From positions 1 to 32,478 of the forward strand of contig JAGWHY010000014.1 of assembly GCA_028873575.1 (NCBI GenBank): a DNA stretch of 32,478 nucleotides, given 5' to 3'. Position 1 is the first letter of the stretch; each line of letters starts with the position of its first letter. This DNA is from Acidobacteriota bacterium. GTDB taxonomy: Bacteria > Actinomycetota > Acidimicrobiia > Acidimicrobiales > RAAP-2. Below are positions 15,216 through 22,435 of the stretch, piece after piece. A program made the position numbers and the translations under genes. The notes beneath the pieces are model-generated. The model saw nothing but the letters and a program-made list of their open reading frames with translations, did no database searches and was not told the DNA's origin.

Positions 15216-15827
15216 ATCGCAACAGTGCCCGGAGACCACCGTGTCAATGATCGCATCCGCGTGGACACCGTCCGATTGATTGACCAAGAAGGCAATCAAC
15301 GAGGGGTCATGGCAACCCGTGAGGCGTTGGCGCTCGCGAGGAGCCTGGATCTCGACTTGGTCGAGATCGCGCCGACCGCGCAGCCGCCGGTCTGTCGCAT
15401 CATGGATTACGGCAAGTTCAAGTTCGACGAAGCGCAAAAGGCGAAAGAGTCACGACGCAAGTCGCTGAACGTCGGCGTCAAGGAGATGAAGTATCGCCCG
15501 AAGATTGGCGCGGGCGACTTCGACACGAAGACGCGCCTGGTGGAAAAGTTCTTGGGCGAAGGTCACAAGGTCAAAGTCACGATCATGTTTCGTGGACGTG
15601 AGTCAGCTCACCCTGAACTAGGGAAGAAGATTCTTGACCGCATTATCGAGCGTCTCGACGAGGTGGCCAAGGTTGAATCGGCCCCCAAGCTCGACGGTCG
15701 CAACATGATTATGGTGCTGGGTCCGGACAAGAAGGTCCGCGCCAAGGGTGCCGAAGGAACGAAGGCGGAAACGCCGTCAGCGGTCGCGGCAGTTGCCGCG
15801 ACTGAAGGAATGATTGAGGAGGGCTGA
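15216..15827 (+). CDS. infC: Translation initiation factor IF-3, ATC start
   Basis: IF3 binds the 30S subunit, prevents premature 50S joining and rejects wrong start codons and tRNAs. The conserved N-terminal domain begins HRVNDRIRVDTVRLIDQEGNQRGVM and continues LDLVEIAPTAQPPVCRIMDYGKFKF; the C-terminal domain has EMKYRPKIGAGDFDTKTR and VKVTIMFRGRE, then an Ala/Lys-rich tail. AAGGAG lies 6 bases before ATC 15216, giving 203 residues. The first GTG (15225) is 15 bases from that site, and the in-frame ATG at 15084 adds 44 non-homologous residues. Rare AUU/AUC/AUA starts are typical of infC and let IF3 repress its own mRNA. Confidence 0.93.
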   Translation: MATVPGDHRVNDRIRVDTVRLIDQEGNQRGVMATREALALARSLDLDLVEIAPTAQPPVCRIMDYGKFKFDEAQKAKESRRKSLNVGVKEMKYRPKIGAGDFDTKTRLVEKFLGEGHKVKVTIMFRGRESAHPELGKKILDRIIERLDEVAKVESAPKLDGRNMIMVLGPDKKVRAKGAEGTKAETPSAVAAVAATEGMIEEG

Positions 15828-15828
15828 A

Positions 15829-16023
15829 ATGCCAAAGATGAAGACAGATTCAGGGGCGAAGAAGCGCGTCAAGATCACGGGTAGTGGTCGGCTGCGTCGC
15901 CGTAAGGCCTTCCGTGGTCACATTATGGAGAAAAAGAGTTCGGTGCGCACCCGTCGACTCGGTAAAGAGGCGGACATCTCGCCCGGTATCGAGAAGAACA
16001 TCAAGCGCATGCTGGGACTGTAG
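15829..16023 (+). CDS. rpmI: 50S ribosomal protein L35
   Basis: This is a 64-residue, strongly basic ribosomal protein. The sequence MPKMKTDSGAKKRVKITGSGRLRRRKAFRGH is diagnostic, and the end (DISPGIEKNIKRMLGL) is also typical. ATG 15829 follows the infC stop by 1 base and has GGAGGG about 6 bases upstream inside infC; a longer in-frame start would only add residues from the infC end. It lies in the universal infC-rpmI-rplT order. Nothing unusual is seen. Confidence 0.98.
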   Translation: MPKMKTDSGAKKRVKITGSGRLRRRKAFRGHIMEKKSSVRTRRLGKEADISPGIEKNIKRMLGL

Positions 16024-16050
16024 AAACGTCGAGAGAGTAAAGGACACATT

Positions 16051-16410
16051 ATGGCTCGTGTAAAGAGAGCGGTAAACGCCAAGAAGCACCACAAGGCCGT
16101 ACTCGAAGAGGCCAAGGGTTACTACGGTGACCGCAGCCGGACCTTTCGCGCCGCGAACCAAGCCGTTCAGCACGCGGGCGTGTACGCCTTTCGTGACCGT
16201 CGCGCACGCAAAGGTGAGATGCGCAAGCTCTGGATTCAGCGCATCAACGCCGCCGCGCGCTTGCACGGCATGAGCTACAGCCGCTTTATCGCGGGTCTGT
16301 CGGCCGCGGGCGTGGAAGTGGACCGTCGCATGCTGGCCGACTTGGCCGTCAACGACGCGGCCGCCTTCGGGGCTTTGGTCGAACAGGCCACGACGGCCCT
16401 CGCGCAGTAG
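16051..16410 (+). CDS. rplT: 50S ribosomal protein L20
   Basis: L20 binds 23S rRNA and is needed early in 50S assembly; in several bacteria it also represses its own operon. The 119-residue product has the classic basic N-terminal helix [39 protein letters not shown] and the globular C-terminal part [37 protein letters not shown] stands 6-7 bases before the ATG. The gap after rpmI is 27 bases. The gene that follows has no normal start codon and may be translated by reinitiation after this stop. Confidence 0.98.
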   Translation: MARVKRAVNAKKHHKAVLEEAKGYYGDRSRTFRAANQAVQHAGVYAFRDRRARKGEMRKLWIQRINAAARLHGMSYSRFIAGLSAAGVEVDRRMLADLAVNDAAAFGALVEQATTALAQ

Positions 16411-16418
16411 GCACCGCG

Positions 16419-17237
16419 ATCGAGGCGCTGAGCTCGTCGCACCAGCGCGTTCGTCGGCTTCGCCGTCTCTCGACGAAGCGATCGCTGCGCTGGAGCGAAG
16501 GCGTGTGCGTTATTGAGGGTCCTGACCTCGTCGGGGCGGCTCTCGAGCAACGCGTGGAGTTCGAAGCGCTCTACGTCGACGTGGCGCGTCTCGACGCGGC
16601 GATGGAGGAGCTCGTGCGCCGTGCCGCGTCGGCTGGTGTGCGGACCTTCGGGCTGGAATCTGCGGTCTTTCAGCACGTGGCCGACACGAAGGCACCCCAG
16701 GGTGTCCTAGGCGCCGTGCGACTACCGGCCGTCGACCTAGCGTCACTGGTCACGCCGCGTACCCTCCTCGTACTGGTCGACGTGCAGGACCCGGGAAACG
16801 CGGGCACGCTCGTGCGTTCCGCGGACGCGTCGGGCGCGAGCGCGGTGGTCTTTACCCCGCACAGCGTCGACCCTTTTAACCCCAAGACACTGCGCGCGAC
16901 GGCGGGCTCGATCTTCCACGTGCCCATCGTGGTGGCGCCGTTCGACGTCCTGGAGGATTACTGCACCCACCACGGCGTCCAACTCGTGGCGAGCGTGGCG
17001 CGCGGAGGCGCCGACCCCCGCGACGCCAATCTTTCGCGCGCCAGCGCTCTGCTGGTCGGGAACGAGGCGACCGGTCTTTCGCCGGAGATCGAACGTTCGT
17101 GTGACCTCAGGGTCACGGTGCCGATGACCGGTCACGCGGAGTCCCTCAACGCCGGCGTCGCGGGCTCGCTACTCGCCTTCGAAGCCCTCTACCAACGGCG
17201 CGGCGCGGGGCACGACGTTCCACGTTCTAGCCTCTAG
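16419..17237 (+). CDS. TrmH/SpoU-family RNA 2'-O-methyltransferase, non-standard start
   Basis: It is a SAM-dependent 2'-O-ribose methylase of the knotted SPOUT class, probably acting on rRNA or tRNA. The catalytic domain has DVQDPGNAGTLVRSADASGA, LLVGNEATGLSPEI and a final VPMTGHAESLNAGVAGSLLAFEAL. The substrate-binding domain begins SSHQRVRRLRRLSTKRSLRWSEGVCVIEGPDLV. The first standard start, GTG 16503 (GGAG 7 bases before), would cut that block and give 244 residues. Upstream in frame there is no ATG, GTG or TTG for at least 180 bases. ATC 16419 (272 residues, just after the rplT stop) or CTG 16428 (269) restore it. The exact substrate is not known. Confidence 0.82.
   Translation: MEALSSSHQRVRRLRRLSTKRSLRWSEGVCVIEGPDLVGAALEQRVEFEALYVDVARLDAAMEELVRRAASAGVRTFGLESAVFQHVADTKAPQGVLGAVRLPAVDLASLVTPRTLLVLVDVQDPGNAGTLVRSADASGASAVVFTPHSVDPFNPKTLRATAGSIFHVPIVVAPFDVLEDYCTHHGVQLVASVARGGADPRDANLSRASALLVGNEATGLSPEIERSCDLRVTVPMTGHAESLNAGVAGSLLAFEALYQRRGAGHDVPRSSL
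17228..17233 (+). promoter_or_regulatory. -10 element of pheS, leaderless type
   Basis: TAGCCT, inside the last codons of the methyltransferase gene, ends 7 bases before the ATG of pheS. No Shine-Dalgarno is present in between, which favours a leaderless pheST transcript. Confidence 0.5.
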
Positions 17238-17240
17238 GTC

Positions 17241-18311
17241 ATGCCGGACGCTTCCCTGCGCGAACTCGACACCTTCGTGAACGACTCGCTGGCCCTTATC
17301 GAGGGCCTAGCGTCACTCGAGGACCTTCGCGAGGCTGAGGCAAGTTTGACGGGTCGTCGCTCACCTCTAGCCACCTGGCAGCGTTCGCTCGGCGCGCTCG
17401 AGCCCGACGAGCGCCGTAGTGCCGGGGCTCGGTTACAAGAAGCGCGTCGCACGCTTGAAGAGGCCCTCGCTCGTCGCGGCGAGGCGCTGCGCGACGTCGC
17501 ACGTCGAGAAAAACTCGACCGTGACGCGCTCGCGCTGGGTGACGTCGTGGTCGATCAGGTGCTGTGGCCACTTGGCGTGGGCCGAGCGGGTCTCGTCGCG
17601 CGTACGCAACGAGAGCTCGAAGACGTCTTCGTCGCGATGGGTTTCCAGGTCGCCGACGGACCCGAAGTCGAGAGTGACTGGTACAACTTTGAAGCGCTCA
17701 ACATACCCCCGGCCCACCCCGCGCGTGGCATGTGGGACACCTTCTACGTTGATTTAGGCGATCCCGAAACCGTGGTGTTGCGCACGCACACCTCGCCGAC
17801 GCAGATTCACCTCATGGAGGCCGCGGTCGCGAACGCGAGCCTGCCCATTCATTCGGTCATGCCGGGTCGTTGCTACCGGCGAGATACCCCTGACGCCCGC
17901 CACCTCGCCACCTTTCACCAAATTGAGGGGCTCGTCGTTGATCGCGCAATCTCCTTCGCCGACTTGGCGGGAACCATTGAGACCTTCACCCGGGCCTACT
18001 TCGGCGCCGACATTGCGTCGCGCCTGCGCCCGGCCTACTTTCCCTTCACGGAACCGTCCGCGGAGTTCGAAATTACCTGCACGATTTGTCGCGGCGGGGG
18101 CTGTCGTACCTGTTCGGGTACGGGGTGGATTGAGTTGGGGGGCTGTGGCATGTTGGATCCGGCCGTCCTCGAGGCAGTCGGTATCGACGGTGACGAGTGG
18201 AGCGGCTTCGCGTTCGGCTTTGGCATCGATCGTTGCGCGCAGATGCGACACCAAATTGCCGACATGCGCGCGCTTATCGACAACGACGTTCGTTTCCTGA
18301 GGCAGGTCTGA
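17241..18311 (+). CDS. pheS: Phenylalanyl-tRNA synthetase alpha subunit
   Basis: With PheT it forms the alpha2beta2 enzyme that charges tRNA-Phe. The 356-residue subunit has an N-terminal coiled-coil tRNA-binding arm (about 1-95, LEDLREAEASLTGRRSPLATW...) and the class II catalytic core: GFQVADGPEVESDWYNFEALNIPPAHPARGMWDTFY, LRTHTSPTQIHLM, MPGRCYRRDTPDARHLATFHQIEGLVVD (motif 2 region) and GFAFGFGIDRCAQMRHQI (motif 3). A CxxC-x4-CxxC segment (CTICRGGGCRTCSGTGWIELGG) before motif 3 could bind zinc; such a segment occurs in other bacterial PheS proteins. The stop shares one base with pheT. Confidence 0.97.
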   Translation: MPDASLRELDTFVNDSLALIEGLASLEDLREAEASLTGRRSPLATWQRSLGALEPDERRSAGARLQEARRTLEEALARRGEALRDVARREKLDRDALALGDVVVDQVLWPLGVGRAGLVARTQRELEDVFVAMGFQVADGPEVESDWYNFEALNIPPAHPARGMWDTFYVDLGDPETVVLRTHTSPTQIHLMEAAVANASLPIHSVMPGRCYRRDTPDARHLATFHQIEGLVVDRAISFADLAGTIETFTRAYFGADIASRLRPAYFPFTEPSAEFEITCTICRGGGCRTCSGTGWIELGGCGMLDPAVLEAVGIDGDEWSGFAFGFGIDRCAQMRHQIADMRALIDNDVRFLRQV

Positions 18312-20782
18312 TGAAGGTCGCGCGCTCATGGTTGGCGACCTTCGTTGATCTGCCCGAGAGCAACGACGTGTTGCGCGAGACGCTTGACGACCTGGGACTG
18401 GTCGTGGAGGGCGTTGAGGTGGTTGGCGACGGTCTTGACGACGTGGTCGTCGCGCGCGTCGAGTCCATCAGCGCGATTCCTGGAGCGGATCGCGTTCGTC
18501 TGGTCAGCGCGTGGGCCGGTGGCGAACCGCTCGATATTGTCTGCGGCGCGATGAACTTCGCCGTCGGCGACCTCGTGCCACTCGCCCCCGTCGGTGCGGT
18601 GCTGCCCGGAGGGTTTGAAATCGCGCGGCGCACGATGCGCGGCGTGGTCTCCAACGGCATGCTCTGCTCGGGTCGTGAGTTGGGCTTGGGTGACGATCAC
18701 TCCGGACTGCTCATTCTCGATCCTTCGTTGACGCCCGGGGATCACCTCACGAACGCCTTGGGCATTAGCCCGGACGTGATCTTCGATCTTTCGATCGAGG
18801 GGAATCGACCCGACGCGTGGAGCGTGGCTGGGGTCGCGCGCGACCTGGCGACGCGTCTTAATCGACCGTGGCGTGACGTGGCACTGGCGTCCGGTACGTC
18901 ATCCGTTACGACCGCGTCGGTGGCCAACGCCGGGATTGACGACCCTGACCTCTGCGGACGGCTCACGGTTTCGTATCTGCGTGGGGTCCGCGTCGGGCCA
19001 TCGCCGACCTGGGTGACCCGCCGGCTGGAGGGCGCCGGCATGCGGTCAATCAATAACGTGGTCGACGCGTCGAACTTCGTCATGCTCGAGTTGGGCCAAC
19101 CCACGCACCCCTACGACGCGTCGCGCGTCGCGGGACGGACGCTGCGCGCCCGGCGCGCGCGCGAAGGTGAGACGTTGGTGACGCTCGACGGGGTGACGCG
19201 CACGCTCGCGCGCGTCGGCCGGGGCTTGGGCGACACCGGGGAAGATTGCGTCATCGTCGACGGCGACGATCAGGTGTTGGGTCTGGCTGGCATTATGGGG
19301 GGCGCGTCGAGCGAGATCGACGCGTCAACGACGGAGGTTTTGCTCGAAGCGGCGTACTTTGAGCCCATGGCGATTGCGCGATCGTCGAAGCGTCACGGTC
19401 TGCGCTCCGAAGCCTCGTCTCGATTCGAGCGTGGCGTCGACCCGGAGCTCGCGCTGCGCGCGGCGGCTCGCTTCGTGGAGATTTTGCGCGCGTCGGTGCC
19501 GGAGCTGGAGTGGCTAGGCGAACCGCTCGACGTCCGGGGTTCGACGCCCACGCCGTCCAGTGTGGTGGTGCGACGAGGTGACGTGGCGCGTTTGCTCGGC
19601 GAAGAACTCGCCGACGTCGAGGTAACGCGTCTGCTCGAGGGATTGGGATTCGGCGTGCGCGCGGTGACGGAAGGCCTCGAGGTCGTGGCGCCGTCCTCGC
19701 GACCCGACGTACGCGCGGGCGCGAGGGGACGCGCCGACGTGATTGAAGAGATCGCTCGACTCCACGGCTACCGACGTCTGCCTCGGCGCACGCCCACCTG
19801 GCCCCAACCGGGCGGGCTCACGATTCGCCAGCGCGAGCGACGCGTCCTGCGCGACGTGGTGGTTGACCTGGGCGTTCTCGAAGTCTGGACCCCCACACTC
19901 GGCAGTGACGAGGACTTTGATCTGCTTCGCCGCGACCGGCCCCGGGTGCGCGTCACCAATCCGCTCGCGGCGGACGAGTCCGTGCTTCGCGCGACCATGG
20001 TGACGGGCATCTTGTCGGCGTGGGCGAGGAATGTCGAACGCGGTCTCGGTGACGTCGCGTTGGGCGAGTTTGGCGTTGTCTTTCGCCACCCCGACGACGA
20101 GGGCGCGCTCGCGCGTGAGACGCGCGGTGGGGAGGGTGGACGCACGTCGCTGAAACTGCCCTTTGAAAACGAGCGATTGACCGTGGTGCTCGGACGTAGC
20201 GGGGACGACGCTACCCGCGCGCTGCGTCTGTGGTCGTCCATCGCCGGGCGCCTGAATCTCGACGACGTGGTCCTCAACGAGCAGGCGCCGTTGCCACCGG
20301 GTTGGCACCCCACGCGCAGCGCGACGATTGAAGACGCGAGGACGCACGCGGTGCTTGGCTACGTCGGCGAAGCCGACCCCGACCTCGTGGATCACGCGCT
20401 CGGCGGCAACGTGGAGCGGCGCGTCGCGATGCTCGACGTTGACCTCGACGTCCTCTTGGACCCCACCCGCGCGACGCGGCGATCGGAGTTCACGATGATC
20501 CCGAGTCGGTATCCAAGCGCGATGATGGACCTGGCCCTGGTTGCCCCCGACGCGCTGAGCGCGCACGAGCTCGCGCGCGTGTTGCGCGAGGCGAGCCCGC
20601 TGGTCGAAGAGGTACGACTCTTTGACGTCTATCGCGGAGCGGGTCTCGCGAGTGGTTCGCGCAGCCTGGCTTTCGCAATTCGCCTGAGCGCCATCGATCG
20701 AACGTTGAGCGAAGAGGAAGTGACCGAAGCTCGCCAGGCGCTCTTGGACAGCGCCGCCACTCGAGGCGCGGTGTTGCGATAG
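18311..20782 (+). CDS. pheT: Phenylalanyl-tRNA synthetase beta subunit
   Basis: The 823-residue partner of PheS provides tRNA recognition and editing. It has an N-terminal EMAP-type tRNA-binding domain (about 40-150, VVVARVESISAIPGADRVRLVSAW...CGAMNF...SNGMLCSGRELGLGDDHSGLL), the B3/B4 editing module (about 200-390), a B5 domain near 400-480, a catalytic-like core with EEIARLHGYRRLPRRTPTWP, and a C-terminal ferredoxin-fold anticodon-binding domain (about 730-823, SRYPSAMMDLALV...LFDVYRGAGLASGSRSLAFAIRL). ATG 18311 overlaps the pheS stop (TGATG). A longer in-frame start at 18197 lies deep in pheS and has no homology. Confidence 0.97.
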   Translation: MKVARSWLATFVDLPESNDVLRETLDDLGLVVEGVEVVGDGLDDVVVARVESISAIPGADRVRLVSAWAGGEPLDIVCGAMNFAVGDLVPLAPVGAVLPGGFEIARRTMRGVVSNGMLCSGRELGLGDDHSGLLILDPSLTPGDHLTNALGISPDVIFDLSIEGNRPDAWSVAGVARDLATRLNRPWRDVALASGTSSVTTASVANAGIDDPDLCGRLTVSYLRGVRVGPSPTWVTRRLEGAGMRSINNVVDASNFVMLELGQPTHPYDASRVAGRTLRARRAREGETLVTLDGVTRTLARVGRGLGDTGEDCVIVDGDDQVLGLAGIMGGASSEIDASTTEVLLEAAYFEPMAIARSSKRHGLRSEASSRFERGVDPELALRAAARFVEILRASVPELEWLGEPLDVRGSTPTPSSVVVRRGDVARLLGEELADVEVTRLLEGLGFGVRAVTEGLEVVAPSSRPDVRAGARGRADVIEEIARLHGYRRLPRRTPTWPQPGGLTIRQRERRVLRDVVVDLGVLEVWTPTLGSDEDFDLLRRDRPRVRVTNPLAADESVLRATMVTGILSAWARNVERGLGDVALGEFGVVFRHPDDEGALARETRGGEGGRTSLKLPFENERLTVVLGRSGDDATRALRLWSSIAGRLNLDDVVLNEQAPLPPGWHPTRSATIEDARTHAVLGYVGEADPDLVDHALGGNVERRVAMLDVDLDVLLDPTRATRRSEFTMIPSRYPSAMMDLALVAPDALSAHELARVLREASPLVEEVRLFDVYRGAGLASGSRSLAFAIRLSAIDRTLSEEEVTEARQALLDSAATRGAVLR

Positions 20783-20793
20783 GTACCGAAGAC

Positions 20794-21498
20794 GTGATCG
20801 AGTTCGTACCGTGGTCCCCCGAGGGTCGCCACTTCGCGCAGGAGTATCGCGTTCGACTCGGCGACGTGGACGCCCGCGGAATCGTACGCGTGGACGGCAT
20901 CGCGCGTTACCTCCAAGACATCGCCACGGACGACTGGGAAGACACGGGAGTTGAGTCGAGTGACGTCTGGGTTGTTCGACGAACCTCGCTGCGCCTGGTG
21001 CCGGGCGCCCGGTGGCCGACGTATCTCGACGCGATGCGTTTCGAGACGTGGTGCGGTGGGGTGGGCGCCGCGTGGGCCGAACGGCGCACCAACGTCTACG
21101 TCGACGAGGAACTTCGCCTCGAGGCCGTGGCTATTTGGGTGCCGACGGACCACGAAGGGCGTCCGGTGCGCATGCGCCCCAGTTTCTTTGAGGCCTACGG
21201 CGAAGGCGTGAAGGCCCGCAAAGTCTCGGGGCGCGTCGTCACGCCGCCGTTGAGCGCCGACGCGCCTCGTCGACCCTGGCCACTGCGTCGCTCCGACGTG
21301 GACATTGTGGGTCACGTGAACAACGCCGCACTCTGGGAAGCGGTGCACGAAATGGTCCGCGACGAGCATCGATTTATCACGGTGATCCATCACGGATCAG
21401 TCGAGTGGGGCGACGACGTCACGCTCGCCTGGGCCGAGAACCAGTTATGGCTCGTCGTGAACGGCGAAATTCGCGTTTCCGCTACCTACGGGCGCTAG
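20794..21498 (+). CDS. Acyl-ACP thioesterase-like double hotdog protein
   Basis: The 234-residue product has two hotdog repeats. The first is EYRVRLGDVDARGIVRVDGIARYLQDIATDDWEDTG with FETWCGGVGAAWAERRTNVY; the second is RRSDVDIVGHVNNAALWEAVHEMV, close to the HVNN motif of acyl-ACP and acyl-CoA thioesterases. It probably releases fatty acids from ACP or CoA, but chain length and carrier cannot be told. GTG 20794 follows the pheT stop by 11 bases, with only a weak AGG before it, so it may be coupled to pheT. Its last 54 bases overlap the convergent transporter gene. Its place behind pheST has no obvious functional reason. Confidence 0.82.
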   Translation: MIEFVPWSPEGRHFAQEYRVRLGDVDARGIVRVDGIARYLQDIATDDWEDTGVESSDVWVVRRTSLRLVPGARWPTYLDAMRFETWCGGVGAAWAERRTNVYVDEELRLEAVAIWVPTDHEGRPVRMRPSFFEAYGEGVKARKVSGRVVTPPLSADAPRRPWPLRRSDVDIVGHVNNAALWEAVHEMVRDEHRFITVIHHGSVEWGDDVTLAWAENQLWLVVNGEIRVSATYGR

Positions 21499-22368
21499 GT
21501 CCGGCGCCACCGCGACGTTTTTTGCCGCGCTCGTGGCCAGAACGCTGCCGGCCAGAACGAGCGGGAAGCCAATCGTGATCCCTATCGTGAGTGGCTCGTG
21601 CAAGATCGCCACGCCCAGCACCACCGCGATCGCGGTGTTGACGTAGGTCACGACCGTCGCGCGCGACGCGCCCACTTCTTGCACGAGTTCGTAGAAGCAC
21701 AAGAAGGCGCCCGCGGTGCACACCACCGACAGCACCGCGATGCTCGACCACGTCTCGCGGTTCACGTGGGTGGGGAGATGGCTCAGTGCCCAGGGCGACC
21801 ACGCTAGGGCGACGAAGGACGTCGCTCCGGCCACGATCGTGACGCCCGCCACGTCACGCAACTTCGAGGCGAGAATCGCGGGACCAATCGTGTAGCCCAG
21901 GCAGACGAGCAACATCGCCCCGATCCAGGGCAGGGAGCCGTGGCGAACGTCCAACCCGACGAGGGACGCGACGCCCACGGCGCCGATCAGTAGGCCGAGT
22001 AGTCGACGCGGCGAGACCTCTTCGTGGTGTCCGCGGAGGCGTTGACCCACGATGGAGAAGAGGGGCACGCTGCAGATCAACAGGCTGGTGAGTGAACTCG
22101 TGATGTGGCGCTCGGCGCTCGCCATGAAGTACCAGGGAATACCGAACTCGATGACGCCAAAGACGACGATCCACCGCCAGTGCGTGAGCAGGGCGCGCCC
22201 TTGGCCCCGGGCGATGACGAGGGGCCACAGTAAGAGTGCCGCGGGCGCGGTGCGCGCGAAGACCAAGACGCCGGGGTCCAGTTGACGCACCGCGACGCGA
22301 ATTAAGAGATACGGAATGCCCCAGATCACGGCCATGGCGAGAAAGAAGAGCCATCCGCGACGCGACAC
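21445..22368 (-). CDS. EamA/DMT-family membrane transporter
   Basis: It is a 307-residue inner-membrane protein with about ten hydrophobic helices arranged as two repeats of five, each with the EamA pattern: WGIPYLLIRVAVRQLDPGVLVFART in the first and GAFLCFYELVQEVGASRATVVTYVNTAIAVVLGVAILHEPLT in the second. Members export amino acids, nucleotides or drugs; the substrate cannot be read from the sequence. The short C-terminal tail after the last helix is polar and encoded in the region overlapping the thioesterase gene. The GTG start at 22368 lies 7 bases after a -10 hexamer, and the gene is divergent from the arginine operon. Confidence 0.9.
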   Translation of the reverse strand: MSRRGWLFFLAMAVIWGIPYLLIRVAVRQLDPGVLVFARTAPAALLLWPLVIARGQGRALLTHWRWIVVFGVIEFGIPWYFMASAERHITSSLTSLLICSVPLFSIVGQRLRGHHEEVSPRRLLGLLIGAVGVASLVGLDVRHGSLPWIGAMLLVCLGYTIGPAILASKLRDVAGVTIVAGATSFVALAWSPWALSHLPTHVNRETWSSIAVLSVVCTAGAFLCFYELVQEVGASRATVVTYVNTAIAVVLGVAILHEPLTIGITIGFPLVLAGSVLATSAAKNVAVAPDLAPVGSGNANFAVHDEP

Positions 22369-22375
22369 GACGGCC

Positions 22376-22381
22376 AGCCTA
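22376..22381 (-). promoter_or_regulatory. -10 element of the EamA transporter gene, leaderless type
   Basis: On the minus strand TAGGCT ends 7 bases before the GTG at 22368. The hexamer lies about 50 bases from the argC promoter on the other strand. Confidence 0.5.
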
Positions 22382-22418
22382 GTCGTTCGGCAGAAGTTCT
22401 GTACTTTTATTCTTTTTT

Positions 22419-22433
22419 ATGCATAAAATGTCA
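22419..22433 (+). promoter_or_regulatory. ARG-box-like operator overlapping the argC -10
   Basis: ATGCATAAAATGTCA agrees at 12 of 15 positions with the ARG box ATGAATAAAAATTCA known from Bacillus and resembles Streptomyces boxes. It covers the -10 TAAAAT (22424-22429), which ends 6 bases before the argC ATG. ArgR bound here would block RNA polymerase. The argR gene lies in the same operon, so this would be autoregulation. Confidence 0.6.
22424..22429 (+). promoter_or_regulatory. -10 element of the arg operon, leaderless type
   Basis: TAAAAT ends 6 bases before ATG 22436, so the mRNA probably begins at the start codon. The stretch from 22396 to 22430 is markedly AT-rich against its surroundings. 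No TTGACA-like -35 is seen at the usual spacing. Confidence 0.65.
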
Positions 22434-22435
22434 CT

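Noticed and set aside
19514-20566. 350-residue open frame on the minus strand inside pheT
   Set aside because: Same shadow effect; no family resemblance, and pheT is certain on the plus strand.
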